A stretch of 9,416 bases of DNA. Source: Alphaproteobacteria bacterium. GTDB lineage: Bacteria; Pseudomonadota; Alphaproteobacteria; DSM-16000; Inquilinaceae. Shown here piece by piece: positions 1 to 6,290 of this stretch (the stretch's first letter is position 1; every line of letters begins with the position of its first letter). The stretch covers positions 1 to 9,416 of the forward strand of contig JAJUFW010000075.1 in the NCBI GenBank assembly GCA_029263555.1. Reading direction: 5' to 3'. The notes under the pieces were generated by a model. The model was given only the letters and a program-made list of their open reading frames with translations, did no database searches and had not been told where the DNA came from. The translations under genes and the position numbers were made by a program.

Positions 1-500
1 AGAATGTCGAGCTGTTCGCCGGCACCATCCGCGACAACATCGCCCGCATGACCGACGCCGAGCCGGAAGAAGTGGTCGAGGCCGCGAAGCTGGCCAATGT
101 GCATGACATGATCCTGCGCCTGCCCGACGGCTACGAGACGGAGATCGGCGACGGGGGAACCGTCCTTTCCGGGGGGCAGCGCCAGCGGATCGGCCTTGCA
201 CGGGCCCTGTTCCGAAGCCCGAAGCTTCTGGTCCTGGACGAACCCAACGCCAATTTGGACCACGACGGGGAAATCGCCCTTCTGGATGCGATCGCGACCA
301 TGAAGGCACGCGGCACCACCATCGTCATGGTGGCCCATCGCCCGAACGCCCTTGTCCACGTCGACCGCCTCATGGTGCTGCGGGACGGCGTCCTGGAGAT
401 CTTCGGCGAACGGGACGAGGTGCTCAAGCGCCTGGGCAGCCCCAAGCCGTCCGATGCACAGGGCGGCAAGCCCGCCATTACGAACCAGCCAGCGGCCTGA
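1..500 (+). CDS. Type I secretion ABC transporter ATPase, PrtD-like, 3' part only
   Basis: This is the C-terminal 165 residues of an ABC ATPase whose 5' part lies left of the window. The frame is open from base 1 (first full codon at base 3), so the ATG at base 48 is internal. Visible elements are the stretch just after the Q-loop (NVELFAGTIRDNI), the ABC signature LSGGQRQR at visible residues 55-62, Walker B LLVLDEP with D79 and E80, and the switch histidine H112 (VAHRP). The wording DEPNANLD after Walker B is typical of the PrtD/HasD/AprD branch of type I protein exporters. In that family the dimer powers one-step export of a substrate with a C-terminal signal from cytoplasm to outside. The HlyD-family partner starts 12 bases downstream, which supports this reading over a multidrug exporter. 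The missing part should hold the membrane domain and Walker A. The last ~25 residues are a poorly conserved tail. Family assignment is firm; the substrate is unknown. Confidence 0.93.
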   Translation, partial: NVELFAGTIRDNIARMTDAEPEEVVEAAKLANVHDMILRLPDGYETEIGDGGTVLSGGQRQRIGLARALFRSPKLLVLDEPNANLDHDGEIALLDAIATMKARGTTIVMVAHRPNALVHVDRLMVLRDGVLEIFGERDEVLKRLGSPKPSDAQGGKPAITNQPAA

Positions 501-502
501 GG
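499..502 (+). promoter_or_regulatory. Shine-Dalgarno site of the HlyD-family gene, overlapping the upstream stop
   Basis: A GAGG motif begins inside the TGA stop of the ATPase gene and lies 10 bases before the ATG at 513. It decides the start of the fusion-protein gene and implies that the two genes are co-transcribed and probably translationally linked. Confidence 0.6.
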
Positions 503-512
503 ACCGTCAAGC

Positions 513-1874
513 ATGACCAACCTCGCACTCATCGAACCTTCCGCCCTGCCCTCGCCCGCCGTGGCCGATAGCGGCGTGGCGGACCTTCGCCGGGCGCTGC
601 GCATGCCGATCCTGATCGGCATCACGGTGATCGCGGTCTTCTTCGCCGGGCTGGGGGGCTGGGCGGCGCTCGCGCCGCTGGCCAGCGCCGCGGTCGCCAG
701 CGGCGTCATCAGCCCCGACGGCAGCCGCCGCACCGTCCAGCACCTGGAGGGAGGGATTATCGACCGCATTCTGGTGCGGGACGGCGACCGGGTCGACGCC
801 GGAGATCCGCTGCTGATTCTCCGGGACATCCAGGCGAGCGCCCAGTACGACCAGCTTCTGGGACAATACACCAGCCTTGCCGGCGCCCAGGCCCGCCTGC
901 TTGCCGAGCAGGCCGGCCGCCCGGAGATCGGCTTCCCCGAGGACCTGATGGCCCGCGCCTCTGAGCCCGAGGTGGCCGAGGTCATCAAGATCCAGAACCA
1001 GCTTTTCGACAGCCGCCGGCAGAGCATCGAGAGCCGGGAGTCGATCCTGAAGCAGCGGATCGCCCAGCTTCAGGAAGAGATCGGCGGCCTTGAGGCCCAG
1101 ATCGAAAGCCAGACCACCCAGCTCTCGCTGATCGAGGAGGAGTTGGCGGATGTCTCCGGGCTGGTCGACAAGGGGCTGGAGCGGCGTCCCCGGCTCCTCG
1201 CCCTTCAGCGGACCCGTGCAGAGATCATGGGCAGCCTCGCCTCCAACGAGGCGCAGATCGCCCGGTCACGCCAGGCGATCGGCGAAGCGGAGCTCGAGAT
1301 CCTCAACCTCCACGTCCAGCGACAGGACGAGGTCGCGGACGAGCTGGTCCGGGTGCAGGCGGAGCTTGCGACGGTGCAGGAACGGCTCCGCGCCAGCCGC
1401 GACGTGCTGGACCGCACGGTGATCGAAGCCCCCACGTCGGGCGAGGTCGTCCAGCTTCGCTTCAAGACCGCCGGCGGCGTGATCAGCCCGGGCGACCCGA
1501 TCCTGGACATTGTTCCGGAGGAGGACGAACTGCTAATCGACGCCCGGGTGAACCCGGTCGATATCGACACGGTCCATCCCGGGCTGGAAGCGCAGGTCCA
1601 CCTGACCGCGTACCGGCAGCGCAACCTGCCGCGGATCTCCGGCACGGTCCGGACGGTTTCGGCCGACGCCCTGACGGACGAGCATACCGGCGACCGCTTT
1701 TACCTCGCCAGGATCGAGGTCGACCGCGAGCGGCTGCACGAAATCGCACCGGAGATCGAGCTCGTCCCCGGCATGCCGGCCGACGTGCTGATCGTCACGG
1801 GCGAACGGACGGCGCTCGGCTACTTCCTGGAGCCCTTCCTGGAGAGCCTGAACCGGGCCTTCCGGGAGAGCTGA
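513..1874 (+). CDS. HlyD-family type I secretion membrane fusion (periplasmic adaptor) protein
   Basis: This 453-residue protein has a normal length for type I secretion adaptors (PrtE/HlyD). It should bridge the inner-membrane ABC exporter and a TolC-like outer-membrane channel. In order it shows a short cytoplasmic N-terminus (1-30), one transmembrane helix (about 31-55), and a first lipoyl/biotinyl half-motif (about 60-105, with HLEGGIIDRILVRDGD). A long glutamine- and glutamate-rich coiled-coil hairpin follows (about 160-300), with a turn near the DKGLERRPRL segment. The second lipoyl half comes at about 307-340 (VIEAPTSGEVVQL), and then a beta-barrel domain ends in the family signature PGMPADVLIVTGERT and a short C-terminal amphipathic stretch. 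It follows the ABC ATPase by 12 bases, so the two form an operon. No TolC homologue or RTX-type substrate gene follows; the next gene is convergent. The start is supported by the GAGG motif and by correct placement of the membrane helix. Confidence 0.95.
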   Translation: MTNLALIEPSALPSPAVADSGVADLRRALRMPILIGITVIAVFFAGLGGWAALAPLASAAVASGVISPDGSRRTVQHLEGGIIDRILVRDGDRVDAGDPLLILRDIQASAQYDQLLGQYTSLAGAQARLLAEQAGRPEIGFPEDLMARASEPEVAEVIKIQNQLFDSRRQSIESRESILKQRIAQLQEEIGGLEAQIESQTTQLSLIEEELADVSGLVDKGLERRPRLLALQRTRAEIMGSLASNEAQIARSRQAIGEAELEILNLHVQRQDEVADELVRVQAELATVQERLRASRDVLDRTVIEAPTSGEVVQLRFKTAGGVISPGDPILDIVPEEDELLIDARVNPVDIDTVHPGLEAQVHLTAYRQRNLPRISGTVRTVSADALTDEHTGDRFYLARIEVDRERLHEIAPEIELVPGMPADVLIVTGERTALGYFLEPFLESLNRAFRES

Positions 1875-1883
1875 TCCCCGGGC

Positions 1884-1906
1884 GGGGCCGGTCTCCGGCC
1901 GGCCCC
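1884..1906. terminator. GC-rich stem-loop between convergent genes, putative bidirectional terminator
   Basis: Arms GGGGCCGG (1884-1891) and CCGGCCCC (1899-1906) are perfect 8-base complements around a 7-base loop. An alternative 6-base stem with a 3-base loop is possible at 1886-1900. The element fills the 31-base gap between the stop of the secretion operon (1874) and the stop of purU, whose TAG occupies 1906-1908. No T-tract follows on either side, so it is not a textbook intrinsic terminator; its position between two converging genes is the main argument. Confidence 0.5.
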
Positions 1907-2769
1907 TACCGGAACACGACCGTCTTGTTGCCGTTCAGCAGCACCCTGCTTTCCAGGTGGTACTTGAGGGCCCGGGCCAGCACGACGTTCTCAACGTCCC
2001 GGCCGACCGCCACCAGATCCTCCGGTGCCATCGCGTGATCGACCCGCGCGACCTCCTGCTCGATGATCGGCCCTTCGTCCAGATCCGCCGTCACGTAGTG
2101 GGCGGTCGCGCCGATCAGCTTCACGCCTCGGGCATGGGCCTGGTGATAGGGCCGCGCGCCCTTGAAGCTGGGCAGGAAGGAATGGTGGATATTGATCACC
2201 CGGCCCGGCATCCGGGCGCAGAAATCGTCCGACAGGACCTGCATGTAGCGGGCAAGGACGACCGTATCGATCTCCAGCTCGGCGATCAGCTCCAGCAGCT
2301 TTGCTTCCTGCTGCGCCTTGTTCTCCGGCGTCACCGGCAGGTGATGGAACGGAATGTCGTAGGAGGCCGCCAGGCGATAGAAGTCCCGATGGTTCGAGAC
2401 GATCGCCGGCACCTGCATCGGCAGGGCGCCCGCGCCGTAGCGGTAGAGCAGATCGTTGAGGCAGTGGCCGAGCTTCGAGACCATGATCAGGACCCGCGGC
2501 CTGATCGACGCGTCGACCAGCCGCCAGTCCATGCCGAAGCGCTCGGCAACCGGTGCGAAGGCCGCCCGGATCGGCGCTTCTCCCCCCGTCGCCGCCCCCG
2601 TCTCGAAGGCGACGCGCATGAAGAACAGCCCGGTGCCGCGATCCCAGAACTGGGCGCTGTCCTCGATATTGCAGCCGAGCTCCACGAGGCACCCCGAGAC
2701 GGCATGGACGATGCCGGGCACGTCGGGGCAGGACAGGGTCAGAATGAAGCGCTTTCCGGATTCGGACAT
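1906..2769 (-). CDS. purU: Formyltetrahydrofolate deformylase PurU
   Basis: PurU hydrolyses 10-formyl-THF to formate and THF in the cytoplasm, balancing the one-carbon pool and supplying formate for PurT-dependent purine synthesis. The 287-residue product has the expected two-domain plan. An N-terminal ACT domain (about 7-85, with LTLSCPDVPGIVHAVSG) is followed by a formyltransferase-like domain (about 90-275). The catalytic triad of the PurN/PurU fold is visible: N193 and H195 in VINIHHSFLP, and D231 in DLDEGPI. Other family landmarks are SKLGHCLNDLLYR (98-110) and the ARPYHQAHARG segment (205-215). All expected catalytic residues are present and the length is typical. I chose the ATG at 2769. 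A TTG two codons upstream (2775) would add only two residues, and neither start has a strong Shine-Dalgarno site. The gene lies about 140 bases downstream of the ThDP-enzyme gene on the same strand, so it may have its own promoter. Confidence 0.96.
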   Translation of the reverse strand: MSESGKRFILTLSCPDVPGIVHAVSGCLVELGCNIEDSAQFWDRGTGLFFMRVAFETGAATGGEAPIRAAFAPVAERFGMDWRLVDASIRPRVLIMVSKLGHCLNDLLYRYGAGALPMQVPAIVSNHRDFYRLAASYDIPFHHLPVTPENKAQQEAKLLELIAELEIDTVVLARYMQVLSDDFCARMPGRVINIHHSFLPSFKGARPYHQAHARGVKLIGATAHYVTADLDEGPIIEQEVARVDHAMAPEDLVAVGRDVENVVLARALKYHLESRVLLNGNKTVVFR

Positions 2770-2814
2770 GAGCAAGGTCTCGGGGGATTGCTGAAGCTAG
2801 GGTCAGCCCAAGGG

Positions 2815-2832
2815 GGCGTCTTGTCGGACGCC
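2815..2832 (-). promoter_or_regulatory. Stem-loop in the purU upstream region
   Basis: Arms GGCGTC (2815-2820) and GACGCC (2827-2832) are perfect 6-base complements around a 6-base loop, 46 bases upstream of the purU ATG. It sits in the 139-base gap after the ThDP-enzyme gene. It could be a weak terminator of that gene, a leader hairpin or an operator; no T-tract follows it in the direction of transcription. I could not match it to a known riboswitch. Confidence 0.25.
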
Positions 2833-2833
2833 A

Positions 2834-2862
2834 CAGATACAAGCCCGAATCCCGTCCGCCAA
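2834..2862 (-). promoter_or_regulatory. Weak sigma70-like promoter candidate for purU
   Basis: On the minus strand, TTGGCG (2857-2862) and TATCTG (2834-2839) are separated by exactly 17 bases and lie about 65-95 bases before the purU start. The -35 box matches the consensus at 4 of 6 positions and the -10 at only 3 of 6. This is suggestive at best. The -10 box lies right next to the stem-loop at 2815-2832. Confidence 0.2.
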
Positions 2863-2908
2863 GAGCCGAGGTCAGCGTGCCGCAGGCGCGCCCGGGGTAC
2901 CCTGCCTC

Positions 2909-4594
2909 TCATCCGGCCTGTCGGGCGCGGGCCGTCTCGCGGATGGCGCTCAAGGTCGTTCTGGTCGTGATCGCCTCCGGGTCGAGCCGGATCTCGATCA
3001 CCGCCGGCCGGCCGGAAGCGAGGGCGCGCTCGAAGGCGGGCGCGAAGGCCGCGGTCTCGACGACCGTCTCGCCGTGGCCGCCATAGGCGCGGGCCAGGGC
3101 CGCGAAGTCGGGATTGGCCAGCCCGGTGCCGGAGACCCGGCCCGGATACTCCCGCTCCTGATGCATGCGGATCGTGCCGTACATGCCGTTGTTCACGACG
3201 ATCACCAGGATGGGCAGGTCGTACTGGCAGGCGGTCGCCAGTTCCTGGCCGGTCATCAGGAAGCAGCCGTCACCGGCGAAGCAGACGACCGTCCGGTCCG
3301 GGTGGCGCAGCTTCGCCGCGACGGCGGCCGGCACGCCATAGCCCATCGCGCCGCTGGTCGGGGCAAGCTGCGTTCCGAACCTGCGGAAGCGATGGAACCG
3401 GTGCACCCAGCCCGCATAGTTGCCGGCCCCGTTGCACACGATCGCATCGGCCGGCAGCCGGTCGCGCAGCCACCGCATGATCTCGCCCATCTGCACCGGG
3501 CCGGGATTCGGGTCGGGCTTCTGCCATTCCTCATAGGCCGCCCTTCCCCGGTCGGTCCAGGCGCTCCACCGCGGTTCGACCGGCGCCATCCGGCGCGCCG
3601 CGGCGGCGAAGGCCTCCGGCGACGCCAGGATCGGCAGGGCGGGGCGGTAGACCCGGCCCAGCTCTTCGGCCCCCGGCAGCACATGGACCAGCTTCTGCGC
3701 CGGCTCCGGCGGGCGGACGATCGAATAGCCGCTCGTCGTCATTTCGCCGAGCCGGGGACCGACCGCGACCAGGAGGTCGGCCGCGCGGATCATCTCCGCC
3801 AGGGCCGGATTGATGGCGATCCCGACATCGCCGACATAGCAGGGATGGTCGTTGTCGAAGTGGTCCTGGCGCCGGAACTGCGTTCCGACCGGAAGATGGT
3901 TGGCGGCCGCAAAGGCCTCGAGATCGGCCTTCGCCGCCTCGCTCCAGCCGGGGCCGCCGACGAGAAGGAAGGGCCGCTCGGCTTCCTCAAGCATCCGCCT
4001 CAGGCGCTCCATGTCCCCGGCCCCAGGATGGCTTGCCACCCGCTGGTAGGGGCCGGTGTCGGCGGCCTCGGTTTCGGCCGTCAGCATGTCTTCGGGAAGG
4101 GCGATGACGACCGGCCCGGGCCGCCCGTTGACGGCGGTATGAAAAGCGCGGGAAACCATCTCCGGCACCCGGTCGGGGTCGTCGATCTGGGCCGCCCATT
4201 TCGCGGTCGCGCCGAACACCTTGCGGACGTCGATCTCCTGGAAGGCCTCCCGCTCGAAATCCGAACGGCCGACCTGGCCCATGAAGAGGATCATCGGGGT
4301 CGAGTCCTGGAACGCCGTGTGAACGCCGACCGACGCGTTGAAGGCGCCCGGGCCGCGGGTCACGAAGCAGATGCCGGGCCTGCCGGTCAGCTTGCCATAG
4401 GCGTCCGCCATGTTGGCGGCGCCGCCCTCGTGCCGGCAGACGATCAGCCTGATCTCGTCCGCGACGTCGTGAAGGGCGTCGAGAACGGCGAGATAGCTTT
4501 CCCCGGGCACGCAGAAGATCGTATCCACGCCGTGGACCCGAAGGGCATCCACAAGTGCCCTGGCGCCGGTTCGACGGAGAGTGAGTGCGCTCAT
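2909..4594 (-). CDS. ThDP-dependent enzyme, acetolactate-synthase large-subunit-like
   Basis: This 561-residue cytoplasmic enzyme of the POX/acetolactate-synthase superfamily has three domains: an N-terminal pyrimidine-binding domain (about 5-175), a central domain (about 190-330) and a C-terminal pyrophosphate-binding domain (about 365-545). The cofactor-activating glutamate is E56 (CRHEGGAANMADAYG). The ThDP/Mg motif is GDG 441-443 followed by NN 468-469, with D442 and N469 as expected ligands. GPGAFNASVG (81-90) and FQDSTPMILFMGQV (95-108) are strongly acetolactate-synthase-like. Where acetolactate synthases have a QWQ-type tryptophan after the NN motif, this protein reads TIRMHQER, and no ilvH/ilvN-type regulatory subunit is adjacent. 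A biosynthetic acetolactate synthase is therefore doubtful. Other family options are a 2-keto-acid decarboxylase, a carboligase or an uncharacterised paralogue. Glyoxylate carboligase is unlikely because its valine in place of the glutamate is absent. The ATG at 4594 is preceded by purine-rich GGAAAGGGA and AGG motifs. Superfamily is sure, substrate unknown. Confidence 0.9.
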   Translation of the reverse strand: MSALTLRRTGARALVDALRVHGVDTIFCVPGESYLAVLDALHDVADEIRLIVCRHEGGAANMADAYGKLTGRPGICFVTRGPGAFNASVGVHTAFQDSTPMILFMGQVGRSDFEREAFQEIDVRKVFGATAKWAAQIDDPDRVPEMVSRAFHTAVNGRPGPVVIALPEDMLTAETEAADTGPYQRVASHPGAGDMERLRRMLEEAERPFLLVGGPGWSEAAKADLEAFAAANHLPVGTQFRRQDHFDNDHPCYVGDVGIAINPALAEMIRAADLLVAVGPRLGEMTTSGYSIVRPPEPAQKLVHVLPGAEELGRVYRPALPILASPEAFAAAARRMAPVEPRWSAWTDRGRAAYEEWQKPDPNPGPVQMGEIMRWLRDRLPADAIVCNGAGNYAGWVHRFHRFRRFGTQLAPTSGAMGYGVPAAVAAKLRHPDRTVVCFAGDGCFLMTGQELATACQYDLPILVIVVNNGMYGTIRMHQEREYPGRVSGTGLANPDFAALARAYGGHGETVVETAAFAPAFERALASGRPAVIEIRLDPEAITTRTTLSAIRETARARQAG

Positions 4595-4654
4595 CGACCT
4601 GTCGATTCCCTTTCCACCGATACGTGCAGTACCGGTCTATCACGACCCGCCGGA

Positions 4655-4670
4655 CGGGCGCTACCGCCCG
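4655..4670. other. Short GC stem-loop between the SGNH gene and the ThDP-enzyme gene
   Basis: CGGGCG (4655-4660) and CGCCCG (4665-4670) pair around a 4-base loop in the 117-base intergenic gap 4595-4711. It may help terminate the upstream SGNH gene or lie in the leader of the ThDP-enzyme gene. No T-tract follows on the minus strand, and such short GC hairpins are common by chance in DNA of this composition. I found no clear promoter in this gap. Confidence 0.25.
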
Positions 4671-4711
4671 CCTGCCCGAGAGGCCGGACCGGACGCCCCG
4701 ACTCCGCCCGA

Positions 4712-6052
4712 TTACATCGCCGGAAGCCGGGCCGCCCGCCATAGTGCGTAGTCCGCCATGATCCGGTCGAACAGCGCATCCGCGCTTTTCTCGTAACCCA
4801 TCGGCCGCAGATGGACGCGGTTCTCCAGCGCGAGCGGCGGCTCGGTTCTGGTCCACCGGTCGATGCCGCAGGCGCCTTCCATCACCGCCGACCAGTCCCA
4901 ATAGGCGTAGCCGTCGGCCGCGGCCACGGCTTCCTGAACCTTGCGGACCGGCTCCAGGTTCGGCGGCGGGTGCCAGCGGCAGGCCCCGCCGGCCGAGGCC
5001 GTTTCGAGCAGGGCCGCATAATCCGCCAGCTCCTCGTCGGACAGGGGGGCGCAGCCGGTCTCGGCCGCCTCCCGATCCTCGACCGGACAGGCGTCCGGGT
5101 AGCGGTTGCCGTCCGGCGGACCGATGACATAGATCGCGGCCCAGGGCGCCAATTCGGCGAAACGCAGCGCCGCCTCCTGGAAGCGGCGGCGATAATCGTC
5201 GAGATCCAGCCCGTCGTCGAAGCCTTCGTTCGTGCCGTAGGACAGCAGGATCAGGTCCGGCCGGCGCCGCGCCAGTTCGGCGGCCACGAACGACCGGTCC
5301 CATGTGTCCATCACAGCGGCCGTGGCGCCCAGGACGCCATGGCTGTCGAGGACGATGCCCGTCCCCTCGCGCTCCACGGTCCAGGACAGGATTTCGATCG
5401 GACCGTCGCCCACGGGTCGAAGGTCGAGGCGATGGCTGCCGGGCGGCACGTCCAGCTCCACGAACGCAACCGAACGCAGCCCGCGGGTTCCGATCCTCTG
5501 CTCGACCCCGTCGTCGACCTGGACCAGAAGGGTGCCGCCCTCCGGTGCCAGCAGCAGTTCCAGTTCGGCCCGATCGAACCCTTCCTCGCTGTAGAGGGAC
5601 AGGTCCGTGCCGGGCGTGCCGCCGCTCAAACGGACGCCGCTCAGGCCGACCGGTTCTTCGGCCGACCCCGGGTCGGCATGGACCGACCAGGGCCCCGTCT
5701 GCTCGGTGGCGACGCCGGTCGGCGCATAGTATTCGAAGGGGACGCCGGGCGGCAGCATGCCCCTTCCGGCATTGCCGAACCGTTCCTGGAACCGGGCCCG
5801 CAGCCGGCCGCTGAACCGATCGCCGGCCGTATGCTCATCGCCGATCTGGAGAATGCGGACCGGCTGGGTCCGCCGTCCCTCCTCCAGATCCTCGAGCGCC
5901 TTGAAGAACGGCGCCAGGCTTTCCCGCTGCGCCATGTCCCGAGAGGATGCGGGCGCGTTCGCCGCTGTGCAGTGAGGGAGGGCAAGAAGGACGCCTGCGC
6001 AGGCCAGCGCCTTCGCCGCGGTCCGGATCCGGCTGCAAATCGGACCGTTCAC
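4712..6052 (-). CDS. Exported SGNH/GDSL-fold protein, O-acetylesterase-like, with altered catalytic residues
   Basis: This 446-residue protein starts at a GTG. A signal peptide is visible: basic n-region (R8, R10, K14), hydrophobic core at about 15-26, and a plausible signal peptidase I site after the ANA at 31-33. A lipoprotein cysteine at C28 is less likely because LPHC is not a good lipobox. The SGNH blocks can be traced: block I is QIGDEHTAGDRF (69-80), block II is the glycine region near HGVLGA (238-243), block III is SYGTNEGFD (271-279) and block V is NRVHLRPMGY (411-420). GDSHTAGD and GTNE are typical of peptidoglycan/polysaccharide O-acetylesterase relatives such as Campylobacter Ape1. 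A beta-rich stretch inserted between blocks I and II (about 145-230) also fits that architecture. Oddly, the nucleophile serine is E73 and the aspartate of DxxH is N411, whereas G273, N275 and H414 are kept. It may bind glycans without cutting them. The frame is open further upstream, but no start codon there puts the signal peptide at the N-terminus. Confidence 0.85.
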   Translation of the reverse strand: MNGPICSRIRTAAKALACAGVLLALPHCTAANAPASSRDMAQRESLAPFFKALEDLEEGRRTQPVRILQIGDEHTAGDRFSGRLRARFQERFGNAGRGMLPPGVPFEYYAPTGVATEQTGPWSVHADPGSAEEPVGLSGVRLSGGTPGTDLSLYSEEGFDRAELELLLAPEGGTLLVQVDDGVEQRIGTRGLRSVAFVELDVPPGSHRLDLRPVGDGPIEILSWTVEREGTGIVLDSHGVLGATAAVMDTWDRSFVAAELARRRPDLILLSYGTNEGFDDGLDLDDYRRRFQEAALRFAELAPWAAIYVIGPPDGNRYPDACPVEDREAAETGCAPLSDEELADYAALLETASAGGACRWHPPPNLEPVRKVQEAVAAADGYAYWDWSAVMEGACGIDRWTRTEPPLALENRVHLRPMGYEKSADALFDRIMADYALWRAARLPAM

Positions 6053-6290
6053 CGCCGCCCCGCTCGACTGTCGGCGATGGAATATCCGCCGCCCAAGGGC
6101 GACGGGTTGAGATCGGTATCGCTCCCGCTCAGCACTGGGCCGCGCATGTCCTTCTTCGGTTCCGGGTTCCGGAGGCGGGTGCCCGGGCTCGCCGCCCGTA
6201 TCGCCACGCCCCTGGCCATCGAAGGATATACCGTATCGAAAGATACATACCTTGCGAAAATTCGCCCCGGCCCATTCCCGTAGGGAGGTC
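6053..6290. other. 238-base intergenic region, no gene found
   Basis: This gap lies between the stop of hutF and the GTG of the SGNH-protein gene. I see no credible small ORF or RNA gene. It contains an AT-rich patch (6221-6262) unlike its surroundings, a tandem 7-base repeat GGTTCCG at 6158-6171, and GC-rich palindromic DNA around 6173-6195. The promoter of the SGNH gene and the terminator of the hut genes should lie here, but I could not pick out a convincing -35/-10 pair. Confidence 0.5.
6233..6246. promoter_or_regulatory. Perfect inverted repeat in the AT-rich patch between hutF and the SGNH gene
   Basis: GTATC (6233-6237) and GATAC (6242-6246) flank a GAAA centre, about 180 bases upstream of the SGNH gene start and 45 bases downstream of hutF. 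It could be an operator or a small hairpin. On the minus-strand transcript the loop would read UUUC. Its place in the only clearly AT-rich stretch of the window is the main reason to list it. Confidence 0.25.

Noticed and set aside
1957..2970. 337-codon plus-strand open frame opposite purU
   Set aside because: purU carries an intact catalytic triad on the minus strand. The antisense product has no family features and runs across the intergenic gap into the ThDP-enzyme gene.
3074..4744. Long plus-strand open frame (556 codons) opposite the ThDP-enzyme gene
   Set aside because: It is antisense to a gene with clear ThDP motifs, is rich in Arg/Gly/Pro/His, and shows no recognisable domain. It is a composition artefact of high-GC codon usage.
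3987..5303. 438-codon minus-strand frame overlapping the SGNH and ThDP-enzyme genes
   Set aside because: It is out of frame with both real genes and Arg/Gly-rich throughout. Shadow ORF.
6158..6171. Tandem GGTTCCG repeat
   Set aside because: Two copies of seven bases in GC-rich DNA can occur by chance; there is no array and no associated gene.
6233..6246. GAAA-tetraloop hairpin as part of an RNA gene or riboswitch
   Set aside because: The stem has only 5 bases, the neighbouring genes are on the other strand (loop UUUC there), and no larger conserved RNA structure could be drawn around it.
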